Positions 16,501 through 25,494 of a stretch of DNA of 40,308 bases are shown here, piece by piece (position 1 is the stretch's first letter; every line of letters starts with the position of its first letter). Made by a program: the position numbers and the translations under genes. The DNA comes from DAITPV01 sp050692555 (lineage in GTDB: Bacteria; Actinomycetota; UBA4738; CALAEC01): positions 1 through 40,308 of the forward strand of contig JBOGVS010000032.1 in NCBI GenBank assembly GCA_050692555.1, read 5' to 3'. The notes beneath the pieces were generated by a model. The model worked only from the letters and a program-made list of their open reading frames with translations. It did no database searches and was not told the DNA's origin.

Positions 16501-17238
16501 ATGTGCGAGATATTGGCGGTTGCGTGGGAGGAACCCCAGCCCCTGGAGAAGGCGCTCTTGTGGGCCCGCGAAGTGGAGCGTCTGGGCATCGCCAGATTCG
16601 GATGGGGGGCCGCTTGGGTCTCCGAGGATGGGCGTCTCCGCGGTTACCGTAGGCCGACGAGCTTAGCCGACGATCCAGAAGGGAGTGACCGCGTCGCTTC
16701 GCAGTCTTCGCGACGGGTGCTCATCCACCTGCGCCGGCCATCCTTTCTCTCGACCGTCCAACTCGCCAGTACGCAACCATTTGTGGAGCCGCGAGGGCGC
16801 TACGCGTTCGCCCACAATGGGTTCTTCAAGCGGCACATTGACTACCGGCCTCGGTACAAGGATCTCCTCGAGGGCAACGCGGACAGCGAGGTGGGATTCC
16901 AGCTGTTCGATAGCCTCTTGGAGAGTCGATCCCCAGAGGCCGCCCTTCAAGCCGTACACGAGGAGTTACGGGGCACGGCCAACCTCGCGCATCTGTCCGG
17001 CGAGGGCGACCTCCACGTTTACGGGGGAAACCGGGGAAACCCGTTCTGGAAGTTCCGGTTCGAAGGAGCGACCGTAGCCTGCACCGGCCTCCATTCCAGG
17101 GACGATTCGCTGTTCGCGCTGCTCTTCCAAGAGCCTCGTAATCTCGAGGTAGTGGAGCGGGAGACCGCCACAGTAGGAACGGCGATTGCTGGGTATGGAC
17201 CAGGACAGGCCGATCGATCTCCGCCCGAGACGTCGTAG
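16501..17238 (+). CDS. class II glutamine amidotransferase
   Basis: A 245-aa protein starting at ATG 16501 behind AAGGAGTAGGAG. Met removal exposes Cys2 (MCEILAVAW), the N-terminal nucleophile of class II glutaminase domains. Further matches are LIHLRRPS (substrate Arg), TQPFVEPRGRYAFAHNGFF (the HNG motif of the Gln pocket) and DSEVGFQLFDSLLE (Asp for the alpha-carboxylate). It is a stand-alone glutaminase of the YafJ/EgtC kind; the acceptor substrate cannot be told. No ergothioneine genes are nearby. It lies upstream of the GS-like cluster, which also handles glutamate/glutamine chemistry. Confidence 0.85.
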   Translation: MCEILAVAWEEPQPLEKALLWAREVERLGIARFGWGAAWVSEDGRLRGYRRPTSLADDPEGSDRVASQSSRRVLIHLRRPSFLSTVQLASTQPFVEPRGRYAFAHNGFFKRHIDYRPRYKDLLEGNADSEVGFQLFDSLLESRSPEAALQAVHEELRGTANLAHLSGEGDLHVYGGNRGNPFWKFRFEGATVACTGLHSRDDSLFALLFQEPRNLEVVERETATVGTAIAGYGPGQADRSPPETS

Positions 17239-17446
17239 GGCCTGCCAAGCTGTCGACCCGCCGAACGGCGGCGACTCATCAGCACTCCGTCCGCGATCGT
17301 GTGCGCCCTACCCTACCCTGGATGAGCACGAACGCATCGATACACTCTGGAGCCCTTTCGCGGGTCGCAGCCCTCTGATCTCCGATGATGCGCTGCAGGT
17401 CTATCGGTCATCGAGCTATCATGCGCACGGTGTTTCCGCCCATCAG

Positions 17447-17476
17447 TTGACAATCGGAAGGCAGATGCGATATACG
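17447..17476 (+). promoter_or_regulatory. sigma-70-type promoter of the GS-like gene
   Basis: TTGACA (17447-17452) and TATACG (17471-17476) are separated by 18 bases, 92 bases before the GS-like start codon. The rest of 17239-17567 holds no gene that I can support. Confidence 0.65.
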
Positions 17477-17567
17477 GTTCACGACTGGGTGTTGAGCTAT
17501 GTCCCGTCGGCAGCGCGGAAGCTCTGACCCGGGAGGGCAGAGAAGTGGACGTCGGAAGGAGCTGGAG

Positions 17568-19106
17568 ATGCCGGTCGAACTCGACGACATCAGCGTAGGG
17601 AAGGTCGACTTCGTCGAGAAGTATGACCTGTGGACGGACGAGCAGAAGGAGGCGGCGGGGAAGGTCAGCGCGCTCGTCAAGGACGGGAACTTCCGAACCG
17701 TCCGCGTCTCCTGGCCGGACCAGCATGGCATCCTGCGCGGCAAGACCCTGACGACCAACGCCTTCCTGCACGCCCTGAGGAATGGCCAGGACATGCAGAC
17801 CGCCGTGCTGATCATGGACACGACCAACAGAATCATCTTCCCGTTGTTCCGCTCGGGTGGTGGGTTTGGCATCCCGGAGATGACCGGGTACCCGGACATG
17901 ATTCTCGTTCCCGATCCGCTGTCGTTCCGCGAATTGCCCTGGGCCCCCGGCACCGGGTGGTGCTTGTCGGACGCGTACTTCCAGAACGGCAAGCCGGTCC
18001 CGTTCTCGAGCCGGTACGTCCTGCGCCAGTGGCTCGCCAAGCTCTCGGAAGAGGGGTACGAGTATGTCTCGGGACTGGAGGTCGAGTGGTACATCACCAA
18101 ACTCGAGGACCCCATGCTCCTGCCCGAGCAGTCCGGGTGGCCGCCCGAGCCGCCGAAGGTGAGCGCGGTCGCCCACGGCTTTCAGTACCTGACCGAGACG
18201 CGCCAGGACGAGATCGACGGGATCCTGTCGATCCTCGAGCGGCAGCTGCAGGAGGTCGGGCTACCGCTGCGGACCATGGAGGACGAGTGGGGTCCCGGGC
18301 AGTGCGAGTTCACGTTCGATCCCCGCAAGGGCATGGAGTCCGCGGACAACATGGTCCTGTTCCGCACGGCCGCAAAGCAGATCTGCCGGCGCAACGGGTA
18401 CCACGCCACGTTCATGTGTCGGCCGATTCTCGAGAACTTCTTCTCGAGCGGCTGGCACCTGCATCAGTCCCTCCGAGAGATCGGTTCCCAGCAGAACGCC
18501 TTCACCAACCGAACGGAGGATGGGGAGTGGGGCAGTGGGCAGTGGCTGTCGGAGGTCGGCAAGTACTTTACCGGAGGCCTGCTCGAGCACGCCGCTGCGC
18601 AGTGCGTGTTCTCCACGCCGTCGATCAACGGGTACAAGCGGTTCCGGCCGGAGTCCTTCGCCCCGGACAAGATCACCTGGGCGCTGGAGAACCGGGCCGC
18701 GTACATCCGGGTGTGCAGTGCGGGGCCAGGGGACGAGGCGGCGCACATCGAGAACCGCGCTGGCGAGCCCTCGGCGAACCCGTACCTTTACATGGCGTCG
18801 CAGATCATCGCCGGGCTGGACGGCCTCCACAACAAGATCGACCCCGGGCCGCTGGACGAGGAGCCTTACATCGTGGACAAGCCGCTCCTGCCTCGGAGCC
18901 TCATGGACGCGATGGAGGCGCTCAAACAGGACACCGTGTTCCGGGAGGCGCTCGGCGACCCCTTCATGGAGTTTGTAAGCGCGTACAAGCAGTCGGAGAT
19001 CGACGCCTACCTCGCCTCGGTGACCGGGGAAGACGGGGTCGTCGAGGAGGACCATCTCACCACGGTGACCCCTTGGGAGCACCAAGAGTACTTCGAGGTC
19101 TACTGA
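17568..19106 (+). CDS. glutamine synthetase-like gamma-glutamyl ligase
   Basis: A 512-aa GS-fold enzyme starting at ATG 17568 behind AAGGAG. It ATP-dependently joins glutamate to ammonia or an amine. GS motifs are present: SWPDQHGILRGK, metal-binding Glu pair in SGLEVEWYI, GPGQCEFTF, SSGWHLHQSL (His of the ATP/metal site), GYKRFRPESFAP and ENRAAYIRV (substrate and phosphate Arg), and IENRAGEPSANPYLYMASQI. The adenylylation Tyr loop of true GlnA is absent, and the N-terminal FTDLNG-type motif is altered. This makes a gamma-glutamyl-amine or -polyamine ligase more likely than housekeeping GS. A FluG-type amidohydrolase 4 kb on supports this. Confidence 0.88.
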   Translation: MPVELDDISVGKVDFVEKYDLWTDEQKEAAGKVSALVKDGNFRTVRVSWPDQHGILRGKTLTTNAFLHALRNGQDMQTAVLIMDTTNRIIFPLFRSGGGFGIPEMTGYPDMILVPDPLSFRELPWAPGTGWCLSDAYFQNGKPVPFSSRYVLRQWLAKLSEEGYEYVSGLEVEWYITKLEDPMLLPEQSGWPPEPPKVSAVAHGFQYLTETRQDEIDGILSILERQLQEVGLPLRTMEDEWGPGQCEFTFDPRKGMESADNMVLFRTAAKQICRRNGYHATFMCRPILENFFSSGWHLHQSLREIGSQQNAFTNRTEDGEWGSGQWLSEVGKYFTGGLLEHAAAQCVFSTPSINGYKRFRPESFAPDKITWALENRAAYIRVCSAGPGDEAAHIENRAGEPSANPYLYMASQIIAGLDGLHNKIDPGPLDEEPYIVDKPLLPRSLMDAMEALKQDTVFREALGDPFMEFVSAYKQSEIDAYLASVTGEDGVVEEDHLTTVTPWEHQEYFEVY

Positions 19107-19226
19107 TCCCGGAGTCCGAACCGTGAGCGACGACGCGAGACCGCTCCGAATCCCCCGATGGGTCCGGAGTTGCCTTGCCTCCGAGCCCAAGGGTGAAGGC
19201 ACCGAACAGGGACACGGAGGTGCGAC

Positions 19227-19805
19227 GTGAGCGAGAAGGCCGATGGCCAGACGACTGATTTCATGGGTCCGAAGCCAAGGCCCATGTCGGTGGGGGAGAT
19301 GAACGAGTTCCTCCAGAAGCCGTGGATTGCCAAGATCGCCTGCCTGACCCCGGACGGGTCGCCCTACATCGCTGCCAGCTGGTACCACTGGGACGGGGTG
19401 GCGTTCTGGGTGGTGCCCCGAGCACGGTCCCAGTGGGCCCACTACCTGGCTCGCGATCCGCGAGTGCACCTCCTGATCGACGACCCCAACCCGCCGCTCT
19501 CCAAGGTCATCTGCGAGGGCATTGCTGTGGTCGTCGAGGCGGCGGTCGGACCCTATCTCGACAGCGGGGAGATGTCGATCTGGAACAAGATCGGCACGAA
19601 CCACACGGGGCCCCGTTACCTGGGAGAACGCGCGAATGACTATCGCGGTCCCAAGAACGTCGAGCCGTGCTGGACCATCAAGATCGTCCCGAGAAAGATC
19701 AGGACAGTCAGATACGGCTTCCAGTGGGCATCCCGATACAAGCATCCGGAGCTGATCCCAGACGACGAGGGAAGGGCGGAGGTTACGCCCGTCTACTACG
19801 GATAG
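19227..19805 (+). CDS. pyridoxamine 5'-phosphate oxidase-like flavin split-barrel protein
   Basis: A 192-aa protein starting at GTG 19227 behind GGAGGTGCGAC. The split-barrel pattern is clear: EFLQKPWIAKIACLTPDGSP, YIAASWYHWDGVAFWVVPRA, then WAHYLARDPRVHLLIDDPNP. Such proteins bind FMN or F420 and act as small oxidoreductases. The C-terminal WTIKIVPRKIRTVRYGF is also family-like. It lies 120 bases after the GS-like gene in the same direction, so it is probably part of that cluster. Cofactor and substrate are unknown. Confidence 0.85.
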   Translation: MSEKADGQTTDFMGPKPRPMSVGEMNEFLQKPWIAKIACLTPDGSPYIAASWYHWDGVAFWVVPRARSQWAHYLARDPRVHLLIDDPNPPLSKVICEGIAVVVEAAVGPYLDSGEMSIWNKIGTNHTGPRYLGERANDYRGPKNVEPCWTIKIVPRKIRTVRYGFQWASRYKHPELIPDDEGRAEVTPVYYG

Positions 19806-19905
19806 GGGCCCAAGATTCGCTCTGGGGACCACCCACCGACCCTCGAGTCTGATGAAGGTTCCGACCGGGATTCGGCCAGCCACATCGGGACCGGAATCCA
19901 GGCAA

Positions 19906-20448
19906 ATGAGTGAGCCGACAGCTGGCCGGGCAAGGCCGGAAGGGCGCGGCCGCCCCGAGGCGCTGGACGCCACCGACCTGGCAATCCTGCGGCTCCTGGC
20001 GATCGACGCAAGGATGTCGTTGCGCCGCATCGCCCGTGAGCTGGGGATGTCGCCGCCTGCTATCACCGACCGCGTGGCACGGCTGGAGCGGCTGCAGGTG
20101 ATCCGCGGCTATCGGGCCGAGATCGACCGGTCGATGTTGGGCTTCCCTCTTGTGGTCTACGTCGGCATCGTCTCTGTCCAGGGAAGCGATCAGTTCCAGG
20201 TCGTGGAGCGCCTCCGGGAGACGCCGGAGGTCGAGGATGTCCATGTTGTAACCGGGCCGAAGGATCTGCTCGTCCGACTCCGCCTCCGAGACACCGCTCA
20301 CCTCCGAGATGTGCTGTTCGAACGAATCTGGGCAGTCTCGGGCGTCGATCGGACGGAGACCTTCGTCAGCCTCGGGGAAATGGCGCCCAAGGCAATTGAC
20401 GTCTTGCTCATCGATGGTCTCCTTGCCGACGGACAAGGGAAGTCCTGA
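19906..20448 (+). CDS. Lrp/AsnC-family transcriptional regulator
   Basis: A winged HTH (LDATDLAILRLLAIDARMSL, RRIARELGMSPPAITDRVAR, LERLQVIRGYRAEIDRSMLG) is followed by a RAM/AsnC effector domain (VVYVGIVSVQGSDQFQVVER, VEDVHVVTGPKDLLVRLRLR). These regulators sense amino acids and usually control neighbouring amino-acid genes. ATG 19906 (MSEPTAGRA) gives 180 aa; an in-frame ATG at 19852 adds 18 residues, and neither has a clear ribosome binding site. It sits between the GS-like/PPOX genes and the aminotransferase, so it is the likely regulator of this cluster. Confidence 0.88.
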   Translation: MSEPTAGRARPEGRGRPEALDATDLAILRLLAIDARMSLRRIARELGMSPPAITDRVARLERLQVIRGYRAEIDRSMLGFPLVVYVGIVSVQGSDQFQVVERLRETPEVEDVHVVTGPKDLLVRLRLRDTAHLRDVLFERIWAVSGVDRTETFVSLGEMAPKAIDVLLIDGLLADGQGKS

Positions 20449-20459
20449 GGCAGCGCTCC

Positions 20460-21695
20460 ATGATCGAGCCGAGAGGAGGAATGGAGATCACGCAACGTAG
20501 GGACGGATGGGAGGACCTGTTCGCCACCCGGACCAGAGGAGACGTCGGTGAGGGGCTCGGGTCGATCCTGGCGCTCTCGACCGCAACGGGCCTCATCTCG
20601 TTCTCTGGAGGCTTCCCGGACCCCGCCACGTTCCCTGGCCCCGTTCTTGCCGAGATACTTGGGAAGATCATCGGGGCAGGGGACGCCTCGGCCATGCAGT
20701 ACGCCCCCACTCCCGGGCTCCCCGGCCCTCGCGCCTTCATCGCCGAGCGACTGAAGCGGCTGGAGGGACGACGTCCGGACGAAGCGGAGTTCCTCATTAC
20801 CAGCGGCACCATCGAGGCTCTGGAGCTCCTGTCGAAGACCTTCCTCGACCCCGGCGACCTGGTCCTGGTTGAGGGTCCCACCTACCTGGGGGCCATCATG
20901 GCCTTCCGGAGTTTCCAGGCCGACGTCGAGGGGGTGCCCATCGATAACGACGGACTTGACATCGAGGCCCTGGAGCGCCGACTGGCCGAAGGCCGGGTCC
21001 CAAAGATTCTCTATACCATCCCCGAGCATCAGAACCCCGCCGGGGTGAGCCTTTCTGCGGAGCGGCGCCCGGCCCTGGTGGACCTGGCCCGTCGGTACGG
21101 CTTTCTCGTCGTGGAGGACGTGGCCTACCGTGAGCTCGCGTTTACCGGCGACCGCCTGACCTCGCTTTGGTCCCTGGCACCCGACGCCGTCGTCCAGGCC
21201 GGGACCTTCTCCAAGACGTTCTTCCCCGGGATCCGGCTAGGGTGGGCCGCCGGACCGGAAGAGGTCGTGGCCAACCTGGTCCTGGCCAAGCAAAACACCG
21301 ATCAGTGCGCCGGGGCCCTGGGTCAGCGTCTTCTCGAGGAGTACGGTCGCCAGGGGCTTCTCGAGGAACAGAATGCCCGGGCCCGGACTCTGTATGCCCG
21401 ACGGTGCTCGGTCCTCCTCGAGGCCCTCGAGAAGCTCATGCCCGAAGGGCTCGCCTGGACCCAGCCCCGGGGAGGGTTCTTCTGCTGGCTGACCCTGCCT
21501 GATGGCGTCGATGCCATGGAGCTCTCCCAGAAGGCGATGGCCGAGCGGGTGGCTTTCGTCCCTGGGGTCCCGTTCTTCCCGGATGGCAGGGGGCGGAACA
21601 ATCTCCGGCTGGCGTTTAGCCGGATCGACGACGAAGTGATTCCCGAGGGGGTGCGCCGGCTGGCGGCCCTCGTCCGTGAGCCGTCAAGGAGGTGA
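20460..21695 (+). CDS. class I/II PLP-dependent aminotransferase
   Basis: A 411-aa fold-type I aminotransferase of the 2-aminoadipate/LysN-like group. GLISFSGGFPDPATFP opens the domain; the cofactor region is ITSGTIEALELLSKTF; IPEHQNPAGVSLS carries the Asn-Pro motif; VVEDVAYRELAF holds the PLP-binding Asp and Tyr; and AGTFSKTFFPGIRLGW carries the Schiff-base Lys. GRNNLRLAFSR supplies the carboxylate-binding Arg. Start ATG 20460 or ATG 20481; the GAGAGGAGGA tract lies too close to the second for certainty. It follows the Lrp gene by 11 bases and precedes the cupin by 6. Confidence 0.92.
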   Translation: MIEPRGGMEITQRRDGWEDLFATRTRGDVGEGLGSILALSTATGLISFSGGFPDPATFPGPVLAEILGKIIGAGDASAMQYAPTPGLPGPRAFIAERLKRLEGRRPDEAEFLITSGTIEALELLSKTFLDPGDLVLVEGPTYLGAIMAFRSFQADVEGVPIDNDGLDIEALERRLAEGRVPKILYTIPEHQNPAGVSLSAERRPALVDLARRYGFLVVEDVAYRELAFTGDRLTSLWSLAPDAVVQAGTFSKTFFPGIRLGWAAGPEEVVANLVLAKQNTDQCAGALGQRLLEEYGRQGLLEEQNARARTLYARRCSVLLEALEKLMPEGLAWTQPRGGFFCWLTLPDGVDAMELSQKAMAERVAFVPGVPFFPDGRGRNNLRLAFSRIDDEVIPEGVRRLAALVREPSRR

Positions 21696-21701
21696 GCAGC
21701 G

Positions 21702-22154
21702 ATGACCGACGCTGAGGGTTACTTCGCGATGGATCCTAAGGTGGGGCAAGCCGCCACCGGAGGCGCGTACGTCGAGGTGGACAAGGACTTATCTGCGGTG
21801 GAGTTCGTCCCCGGCCTGGTGTTTCGACCGGTAGTGGGCAACAAGCTCATGGCCAACTTCGTCCGGTTCAGCCCGAACACGGTGGCCCCGGTCCACACCC
21901 ACGAGGAGGAGCAGATCACCGTCGTGATCGAGGGGGAGTTCGAGTTCGACCTCGCCGGGGACGTTCGGATCATGCGCCCCGGCATGACTGCGGTGGTCCC
22001 GCCTGGCGTCCCTCACGGGGCCCGGACCCAAGACACCTCCTGCTTCGAGATCGACATCTTCCACCCGCCGCGGCGGGCACTCCTCGAGATGATCCGGGCC
22101 TCCAGCGAGGATCCTGCTGGGACCACCGAGCCATCCACGCCTCCTCCCGACTGA
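21702..22154 (+). CDS. cupin-domain protein
   Basis: A 150-aa small beta barrel starting at ATG 21702 behind AAGGAGGTGAG. Metal-binding motifs: VHTHEEEQITVVIEGEFEF (His, His, Glu) and VPPGVPHGAR (His). The single-domain size fits small dioxygenase, isomerase or binding cupins. It is packed 6 bases after the aminotransferase and 16 before the SDR, so it belongs to the same operon. Substrate unknown. Confidence 0.88.
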   Translation: MTDAEGYFAMDPKVGQAATGGAYVEVDKDLSAVEFVPGLVFRPVVGNKLMANFVRFSPNTVAPVHTHEEEQITVVIEGEFEFDLAGDVRIMRPGMTAVVPPGVPHGARTQDTSCFEIDIFHPPRRALLEMIRASSEDPAGTTEPSTPPPD

Positions 22155-22170
22155 AGTCCCCCCAGGGCCG

Positions 22171-22949
22171 ATGGAGCTCGGGCTCAAAGAGAAGAAGGCC
22201 ATCGTCACCGGAGGGCTCAAAGGGCCTTGGTCGGGCCATCGCCGAGGAATTCGTCCGCGAGGGCGTGGGCGTGGCCATCTGCGCCCGCCAAGAAGAGGAA
22301 CTCAGGGCGGCAGCCGAGGAGCTTGGCTCGGGTGGGGAATCCGTCTACAGCCACGTCTGTGACGTCACCGACCCCACGCAGGTAGCGGACTTCGTCGCTC
22401 GGTCGGCGGAGGCATTGGGAGGCATCGATATCCTGGTGAACCCGGGCGAGCCAATCCGGGCGACTTCGAGACCCTCAGGGACGAAGACTGGCAGGCCGAC
22501 CTCGACGTCAAGCTGCTCTCGATGATCCGGTGTTCACGAGCGGTCGTGCCTACATGCGGGCTCGGGGCGGTGGGCGGATCATCAACATCAACGCGGTCTA
22601 CGGTGAATACCCCGACCCGACGTTTTTTGCCACGAGCGTGAACCGAGCAGCCTGTCTCTCGTTCACCAAGACCTTGGCAATCCAACTCGCTTCCGAGAAC
22701 ATCCTGGTGAACAGCGTGAATCCTGGCTTCGTAGTCACTCCGCAATGGAAGAACATCCATCGCCGTCGGGCACCCGAAATCTCCGAGGAGGAGTTCTTCC
22801 GCCGGATGGCGGACAAGGAGATTCCTCTGGGTCGGTTTGGTCGCCCTCATGAGGTGGCCGGCATGGTGGTGTTCCTAGCCAGCGACCGCGCGACCTACGT
22901 CACCGGGGCCTCCGTGGACGTCGCCGGGGGCATGGGGAAGTACGTATAG
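22171..22949 (+). pseudogene. short-chain dehydrogenase/reductase with several frameshifts
   Basis: Three frames together give a classical SDR: ATG 22171 GLKEKKAIVTGGLKG, then AIAEEFVREGVGVAICARQE and VCDVTDPTQVADFVA, then GGRIININAVYGEY and LAIQLASENILVNSVNPGFV, ending FLASDRATYVTGASVDVAGG. The first shift is one extra G in AAAGGGCC (22222-22224). The second lies near 22440-22465 (GAGCCAAT for GAGGCCAAT) and the third near 22550 (CCTACATG, missing C). Total length after repair is about 258 aa, normal. The usual YxxxK Tyr position reads FFATSVNRAACLSFTK, that is, without the standard catalytic Tyr, which is odd even allowing for errors. Confidence 0.75.
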
Positions 22950-22981
22950 GCTCTCGCCCTCCTGGCTGCCCACTGATCCCA

Positions 22982-24070
22982 TCAGAGCCCATAAAGCGCC
23001 TGAGCGTTGCGTTCGAAGATCGCATCCTCCACCCCATCCAGCCAGCCCCTCCGGGCCCCTGCCGCGGCCAGGGTCGACCGCGCCTGCTGCCACGCATCCC
23101 GCAGCACCACGGCGGCAAACCAATACAGCTCGGGTTCTTGAAACCCGTCGGAGGCTAGGAGGATTCGGTCGGTAGGAGCGAGGTCTACCAGACGCAGGAG
23201 GCGGTGGCCGGTAGTGAGGGGGGAGAAGATGTTGCAGAGGGAAAGGTCGGCCCACACGTTGGGTCGGGTCGCGACTAGGTAGGCGAGCTCATCGGTCCAC
23301 GGGTACGAGCCGTGGATGAGGACGATCCGGCCGGCAGATCCCCGGGGAGAATGGAGGAGCTCCTCCAGCAGCAGCGGATTGGACTCCGCCAGGCGGATCT
23401 CGGAGTCACCAATCCCGGTGTGGATTTGGAGGGGCAGTCCGAGGTCGGCCGCGGTCGCCAGGGCCTCCCGCAGAATGAGGTCTCGGCACGCCTTCCCGCG
23501 CCGGCGAGCTGGGACTTGTGACCGGAGCGACGCTTCCGCCTGTTGCCGCGTCACACTGGGGTCCACTGCGAGACCAGTCCGGTAGGCCAGGGTTGTCTTG
23601 AAACCGACCCACCCCCTGGAGGCGGCCTCCCCCATAGCCGCTCCGACAGCCTCGACGATCTCGGATACTCCCGCCCTCTCGCTGATCAGGCGGTCCACGA
23701 TAGGCTCCAGCCGGAGGATGGGGTAGATGGGGCAGCCCGCCAGCTCCGCGTAGCGCTCGAGTTGGTCTGCGGCGCCCGGCGGCCACGCTGGGTCCATGAC
23801 GATTCCTTCAATTCCTGCGTCGCGGAACAGCCCTGGGACGTAGGATGCCCAGTCGCCGCTGGCCTCAGCCCTGGCCTCCGAAACTTCATTGGCTCTGCAC
23901 CCCAGGTAGTCGGCTACGCGCACCATGAGAAGCTCCTGGAAGAGCCTGCTGGGTCCAAGTGCCTTGCGCCGATATGCCGCTCCCGGCTCCGTACTCACAT
24001 CGAGGGTTAAGGCGGCCAAGTCCAGGGGGCCACCGTCGAGGGCGAAGGGATGGGCGTGGTCGTCGATCAC
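22982..24070 (-). CDS. amidohydrolase of the FluG N-domain type
   Basis: A 362-aa metal-dependent hydrolase starting at ATG 24070. N-terminal HxH (MIDDHAHPFALDGG) begins the TIM-barrel metal site; LPLQIHTGIGDSE supplies a further His, IVLIHGSYPWTDELAYL another, and LLASDGFQEPELYW the C-terminal Asp. Proteins of this type are found fused to or beside GS-like ligases (fungal FluG is amidohydrolase plus GS). Here the GS-like gene is 4 kb away, on the opposite strand, in the same cluster. It could hydrolyse a gamma-glutamyl amide or related product; this is inference. Confidence 0.82.
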   Translation of the reverse strand: MIDDHAHPFALDGGPLDLAALTLDVSTEPGAAYRRKALGPSRLFQELLMVRVADYLGCRANEVSEARAEASGDWASYVPGLFRDAGIEGIVMDPAWPPGAADQLERYAELAGCPIYPILRLEPIVDRLISERAGVSEIVEAVGAAMGEAASRGWVGFKTTLAYRTGLAVDPSVTRQQAEASLRSQVPARRRGKACRDLILREALATAADLGLPLQIHTGIGDSEIRLAESNPLLLEELLHSPRGSAGRIVLIHGSYPWTDELAYLVATRPNVWADLSLCNIFSPLTTGHRLLRLVDLAPTDRILLASDGFQEPELYWFAAVVLRDAWQQARSTLAAAGARRGWLDGVEDAIFERNAQALYGL

Positions 24071-24185
24071 TTCTTCCTCCTTGCTGTGCGGCGACTACGA
24101 CAGCGACGATAGTCAGACCCCGGAAACCCTGGCGCAACTCATGGATCCGTCCCTCTTGCGAGAATGCGGTGATGACGGTCGAGGG

Positions 24186-24638
24186 ATGATGGAGATGGGG
24201 ATCGAGCCGGGCCGCCTGCTGGGGCTGGCTGGGGAGATGGCCACCCGGGCCCGGGAGGAAGACGCCGCCCACGCCGCCCTGGCGGTCCTCGCCGCCCACG
24301 CCGCCCTGGAGGCGACGGTCAACCGCCTGGGGGCCGAGACCATCGGCAACTTCAATTACCGGGCCCGGTTCCTCCCCAAGTGGCACGACCTCTGCGAGCG
24401 AGCCATCGGACGCCAGCTGGAGGCGGCTCCCGACCTCGAGCGGCTCCAGGCCCTCCGTGACGCGGTGGTCGGATACCGCGGGGACCCCGAGCGGCTGGAC
24501 CGCCGGTCCACCTCCCCTCCCCCCGAGGCACCCCGGGCGGTGGGAGCCGAAGAAGCCCGGTGGGCCGTGGAGTTGGCCCGCCGTGTGGTCGCCGAGTTCC
24601 ACAGGGCCGCCGGACGGGACGCCCCCGATTGGGTGTGA
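24186..24638 (+). CDS. HEPN-like helical protein
   Basis: About 150 aa, starting at one of three close ATGs (24186, 24189, 24195). The segments AHAALEATVNRLGAE, RFLPKWHDLCERAIG and LQALRDAVVGYRGDPERL follow the HEPN layout (a helix with an Ala-rich LEAxxN motif, a KW segment, then an R-x(4-6)-H site), but the catalytic His is replaced (RDAVVGY), so no RNase activity is expected. No MNT partner is adjacent. Family assignment is by eye and uncertain. Confidence 0.5.
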   Translation: MMEMGIEPGRLLGLAGEMATRAREEDAAHAALAVLAAHAALEATVNRLGAETIGNFNYRARFLPKWHDLCERAIGRQLEAAPDLERLQALRDAVVGYRGDPERLDRRSTSPPPEAPRAVGAEEARWAVELARRVVAEFHRAAGRDAPDWV

Positions 24639-24714
24639 CGGCGCCGTCATGGGAGGGTGGGTACAGGCTCTGGTACCGATCGGAGGAGCTGAGGGGACAT
24701 CCGCGCGGTGATCC

Positions 24715-25273
24715 GTGAGTACCTTCTCCTCTCCGCCAGGGGTGGTTCGAGCTGATCGACTGAAGATCATGGCCGCCTGGGCGCTGGAAGGGGCCCGGAA
24801 CCCGTCGGTCCTTCTGCTCCACACGACGGTCGAGCTGACCCCGGCCACCATCGAGCCCTGCCCTCCGGCTCGGGGGCCTTGGCCGCTGGACCGCCTCCTG
24901 TCTATCCCGGGCATTCGGTCGATGGACCTTCACCGCTACCGGGCCCGGCTGAACCTCGCTCCTGGGACCGACCGGGCGCTCGTTGAGGTCGGGATCGGGG
25001 GAGATCCTGTCCCCCCAGCTCGGTTCGCCCGTGGACCTGCCGGCCAAGCCCCAGCCCCGAACGTTCGCCGTCCGCTACCGGGGTCCCCGGGCCGTTGCCG
25101 AGAGCCCGGGGATGGCTCAGTCACAGCCGGTGCTCCGAGCGGCGTTCCTCGCGCCGGGCGTGGCCGAGGCCATTCTGACCGAGGGCGTGGTGCAGGTCCG
25201 TCTGGGGCGACTGTTCGCCTGGGACCAGGCTGAGGAAGCGGTCCGGAAGGCCCTTCGGTCCTTTGCGCCCTGA
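24715..25273 (+). CDS. protein with two Nfu/NifU-N-like repeats, frameshifted by one G
   Basis: GTG 24715. The first frame carries WPLDRLLSIPGIRSMDLHRY and RARLNLAPGTDRALVEVGIG; the second carries EILSPQLGSPVD, then QPVLRAAFLAPGVAEAILTE and GVVQVRLGRLFAWDQAEEAV. The two join if one G is removed from the GGGGG run at 24997-25001. Each half resembles the PLAxxLFxIPGVxxV...V unit of Nfu/NifU N-terminal domains, which help in Fe-S cluster assembly. Tandem halves without the Fe-S C-domain are unusual. Repaired length is about 185 aa. Confidence 0.5.
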
Positions 25274-25494
25274 ACCGCTCAGGCCTACCGGGTGTCCGTC
25301 CCACCAGAGGAACCTCCGCGGCCGATCTCATGACTCGCAGGGAGTCACCTGTTTCGACAACGTTCTCAGGGGAGGAAGCCAGGAGTGTTAGGTGTTCTGA
25401 GAGCGCCTCTTTCAAAAAGGACCTAAGCTGGATCCTGCGTATCTCGCCGGTGGCCGAGGGCACTCACGCTCGTTAGGTTCGCGGTCGCCTTAAG

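Noticed and set aside
16392..16652. Open frame with a hydrophobic N-terminus (FSIILVLVLVAIAFRAVQAG)
   Set aside because: Overlaps the well-supported amidotransferase gene for more than half of its length; no ribosome binding site.
18261..20066. 601-codon open frame on the minus strand
   Set aside because: Antisense to the GS-like, split-barrel and Lrp genes; low-complexity Arg/Leu/Val product without motifs.
23886..24914. 342-codon open frame on the minus strand
   Set aside because: Overlaps the amidohydrolase start and the HEPN-like gene; no motif or ribosome binding site.
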